Source: Chloroflexota bacterium
GTDB taxonomy: Bacteria > Chloroflexota > Anaerolineae > Aggregatilineales > UBA3940
DNA: 15,600 bases
Assembly (NCBI GenBank): GCA_024643825.1
Contig: JAHEME010000013.1
Span: 1-15,600 of the forward strand
Direction: 5' to 3'
The notes beneath the pieces are model-generated. The model saw only the letters and a list, made by a program, of their open reading frames with translations, searched no databases and was not told the DNA's origin. The number at the start of each line of letters is the position of its first letter. The stretch's first letter is position 1. Positions 14,544-15,600 of this stretch are shown here, piece after piece. Made by a program: the position numbers and the translations under genes.

Positions 14544-15421
14544 AACGATTTGAATATCTGGCGCCGACCAGTCTCGCGGAGGCATTGGAAATGTTAGCGC
14601 ACTATCCAAACGCCTTGCCATTGGCTGGTGGGACAGATTTATTAGTGCAAATGAAGGAATCACACCGACCAGTAGAGGCTTTGGTAAGCCTGAAACGTGT
14701 TTTCGAAATCCACCAAGTCGAACACAACGAGGCAGTGATTCGCTTGGGGGCTGCGGTGAAGGCTGGAGTCATCGCTGCCGATGAAAGAGTTCAGACTGCC
14801 TATACGGCGCTGGCTGTCGGATTGGGATTAATTGGCTCAAGGCAGATTCGGAATATGGCGAGTCTCGGAGGCAATATCTGCAACGCCTCTCCCTCTGCCG
14901 ATTCCGTGCCGGGTCTTCTGGCATTAGGGACGCTGGCAGTAATCGTCGGGCCGGAGGGTGAGCGCAGCCTCCCGCTTGAAACGTTTTTTGTCGCGCCGGG
15001 CAAATCGGCGCTTCAACCGGGCGAATTACTCAAAGAGATCGTCATCCCCAGGCCGCCCGAAAATAGCGGATCGTTCTATTTTCGGCATACGACCAGAGCC
15101 TGGATGGATATCGCTTTTGTCGGTGCGGCGGCAGCCATCACGTTGGATGGCGGTGGGCGCATTGCCAATGCCTGCATCGCCCTGGGGGCAGTTGCGCCAA
15201 CGCCAATGCGGGCGCTTGAAGCGGAAAAAGTCTTGTTCGGCGCTATGCCGGGCCATGAAGTTTTCGAGGAAGCAGGCCGAATAGCAGCAGCCGAAGCACG
15301 CCCTATCGACGATTTGCGTGCCTCCGCCGATTATCGACGACATCTGGTTATCGTACTCACCCGACGCGCGTTGGAACAGGCTCTGTCAAGAGCAAAGAAT
15401 GGGAATGGACATGGATCATAA
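14540..15421 (+). CDS. FAD-binding subunit of a molybdenum hydroxylase (xanthine/CO dehydrogenase family)
   Basis: A 293-residue medium subunit of the xanthine dehydrogenase/CoxM family. The first FAD loop is LAGGTDLLVQMK (28-39) and the second is IGSRQIRNMASLGGNICNAS (98-117), both textbook. The C-terminal domain (RHTTRAWMDIAFVGAAAA onward) is the usual CO-dehydrogenase flavoprotein C domain. It passes electrons from the [2Fe-2S] subunit to an acceptor, while the molybdenum subunit oxidises an aldehyde, purine, nicotinate or similar. The GTG start overlaps the previous stop by four bases and has GGAGG (14528-14532) upstream. Its presence in this sugar operon suggests oxidation of a sugar aldehyde or heterocycle. 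Confidence 0.92.
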   Translation: MKRFEYLAPTSLAEALEMLAHYPNALPLAGGTDLLVQMKESHRPVEALVSLKRVFEIHQVEHNEAVIRLGAAVKAGVIAADERVQTAYTALAVGLGLIGSRQIRNMASLGGNICNASPSADSVPGLLALGTLAVIVGPEGERSLPLETFFVAPGKSALQPGELLKEIVIPRPPENSGSFYFRHTTRAWMDIAFVGAAAAITLDGGGRIANACIALGAVAPTPMRALEAEKVLFGAMPGHEVFEEAGRIAAAEARPIDDLRASADYRRHLVIVLTRRALEQALSRAKNGNGHGS

Positions 15422-15600
15422 ACTCAGATTTACAGTCAATGAACAGGTGATAGAGGCTGACATTGAGGCGCACCGTACTCTACTAGAAGTCCTGCGCCAG
15501 AACCTGGCCCTTACCGGAACGAAAGAGGGCTGCGGAACCGGCGACTGTGGAGCTTGCACCGTATTGGTCGATGACCAGCCAGTTTGCTCCTGTTTGACCC
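15411..15600 (+). CDS. [2Fe-2S] small subunit of the same molybdenum hydroxylase (partial, runs off the window)
   Basis: The first 63 residues are visible. They read MDHKLRFTVNEQ, then TLLEVLR and the plant-ferredoxin-type cluster motif EGCGTGDCGACTVLVDDQP: C41, C46 and C49, with C61 in SCL as the fourth ligand and an extra C59. This is the N-terminal domain of CoxS/XdhC-type subunits; the second [2Fe-2S] domain lies beyond the window. In-frame ATGs also exist at 15399 and 15405. GGGA (15401-15404) upstream slightly favours 15411. It overlaps the FAD subunit gene by eleven bases or more. The large molybdenum-binding subunit would be expected next. Confidence 0.92.
   Translation, partial: MDHKLRFTVNEQVIEADIEAHRTLLEVLRQNLALTGTKEGCGTGDCGACTVLVDDQPVCSCLT

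Overview
The window reads as a carbohydrate-utilisation island from a free-living bacterium, most likely of the phylum Chloroflexota. This is inference from gene style: a family 1 sugar-binding lipoprotein with a long Gly/Ala/Glu/Ser linker after the lipid cysteine, GntR and DeoR regulators, a GH57-like protein, luciferase-like and molybdenum-hydroxylase genes in one sugar operon, and moderate G+C. No rRNA, tRNA, CRISPR array or intact mobile element was seen.

Minus-strand unit (about 45-3960, read right to left): a ROK sugar kinase, a GH57-like protein, the wreck of an MFS transporter gene (about 1203-1575), and an intact MFS transporter. Its promoter overlaps a perfect 21-bp inverted repeat at 3940-3960. 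The repeat lies in the divergent gap before a GntR/UTRA regulator, so the regulator probably controls both directions.

Plus-strand unit 1 (3999-5912): an unlisted 20-codon leader ORF whose stop overlaps the GntR start, the GntR regulator, and a metal-dependent amidohydrolase whose GTG start overlaps the GntR stop. A gap of 348 bases follows. It holds a promoter-like site and three tandem 10-bp repeats just before a DeoR regulator.

Plus-strand unit 2 (6261 to beyond the window end): DeoR regulator, double-SIS sugar-phosphate isomerase/deaminase-like enzyme, sugar-binding lipoprotein, two ABC permeases, a Gfo/Idh/MocA dehydrogenase, a luciferase-like flavin or F420 enzyme, a second Gfo/Idh/MocA dehydrogenase, then the FAD subunit and the start of the [2Fe-2S] subunit of a molybdenum hydroxylase. 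From the first permease on, spacing is tight and several genes overlap, which suggests one operon. No ABC ATPase is present, so the importer probably borrows a shared one.

Taken together, the cluster looks like uptake of a sugar or amino-sugar derivative, phosphorylation (ROK), SIS isomerisation or deamination, and an oxidative branch using two NAD(P)-type dehydrogenases, a luciferase-like oxidoreductase and a molybdenum hydroxylase, possibly with the amidohydrolase as a lactonase-like or decarboxylase-like step. The substrate cannot be told from sequence alone. The enzyme combination does not match a pathway I recognise.
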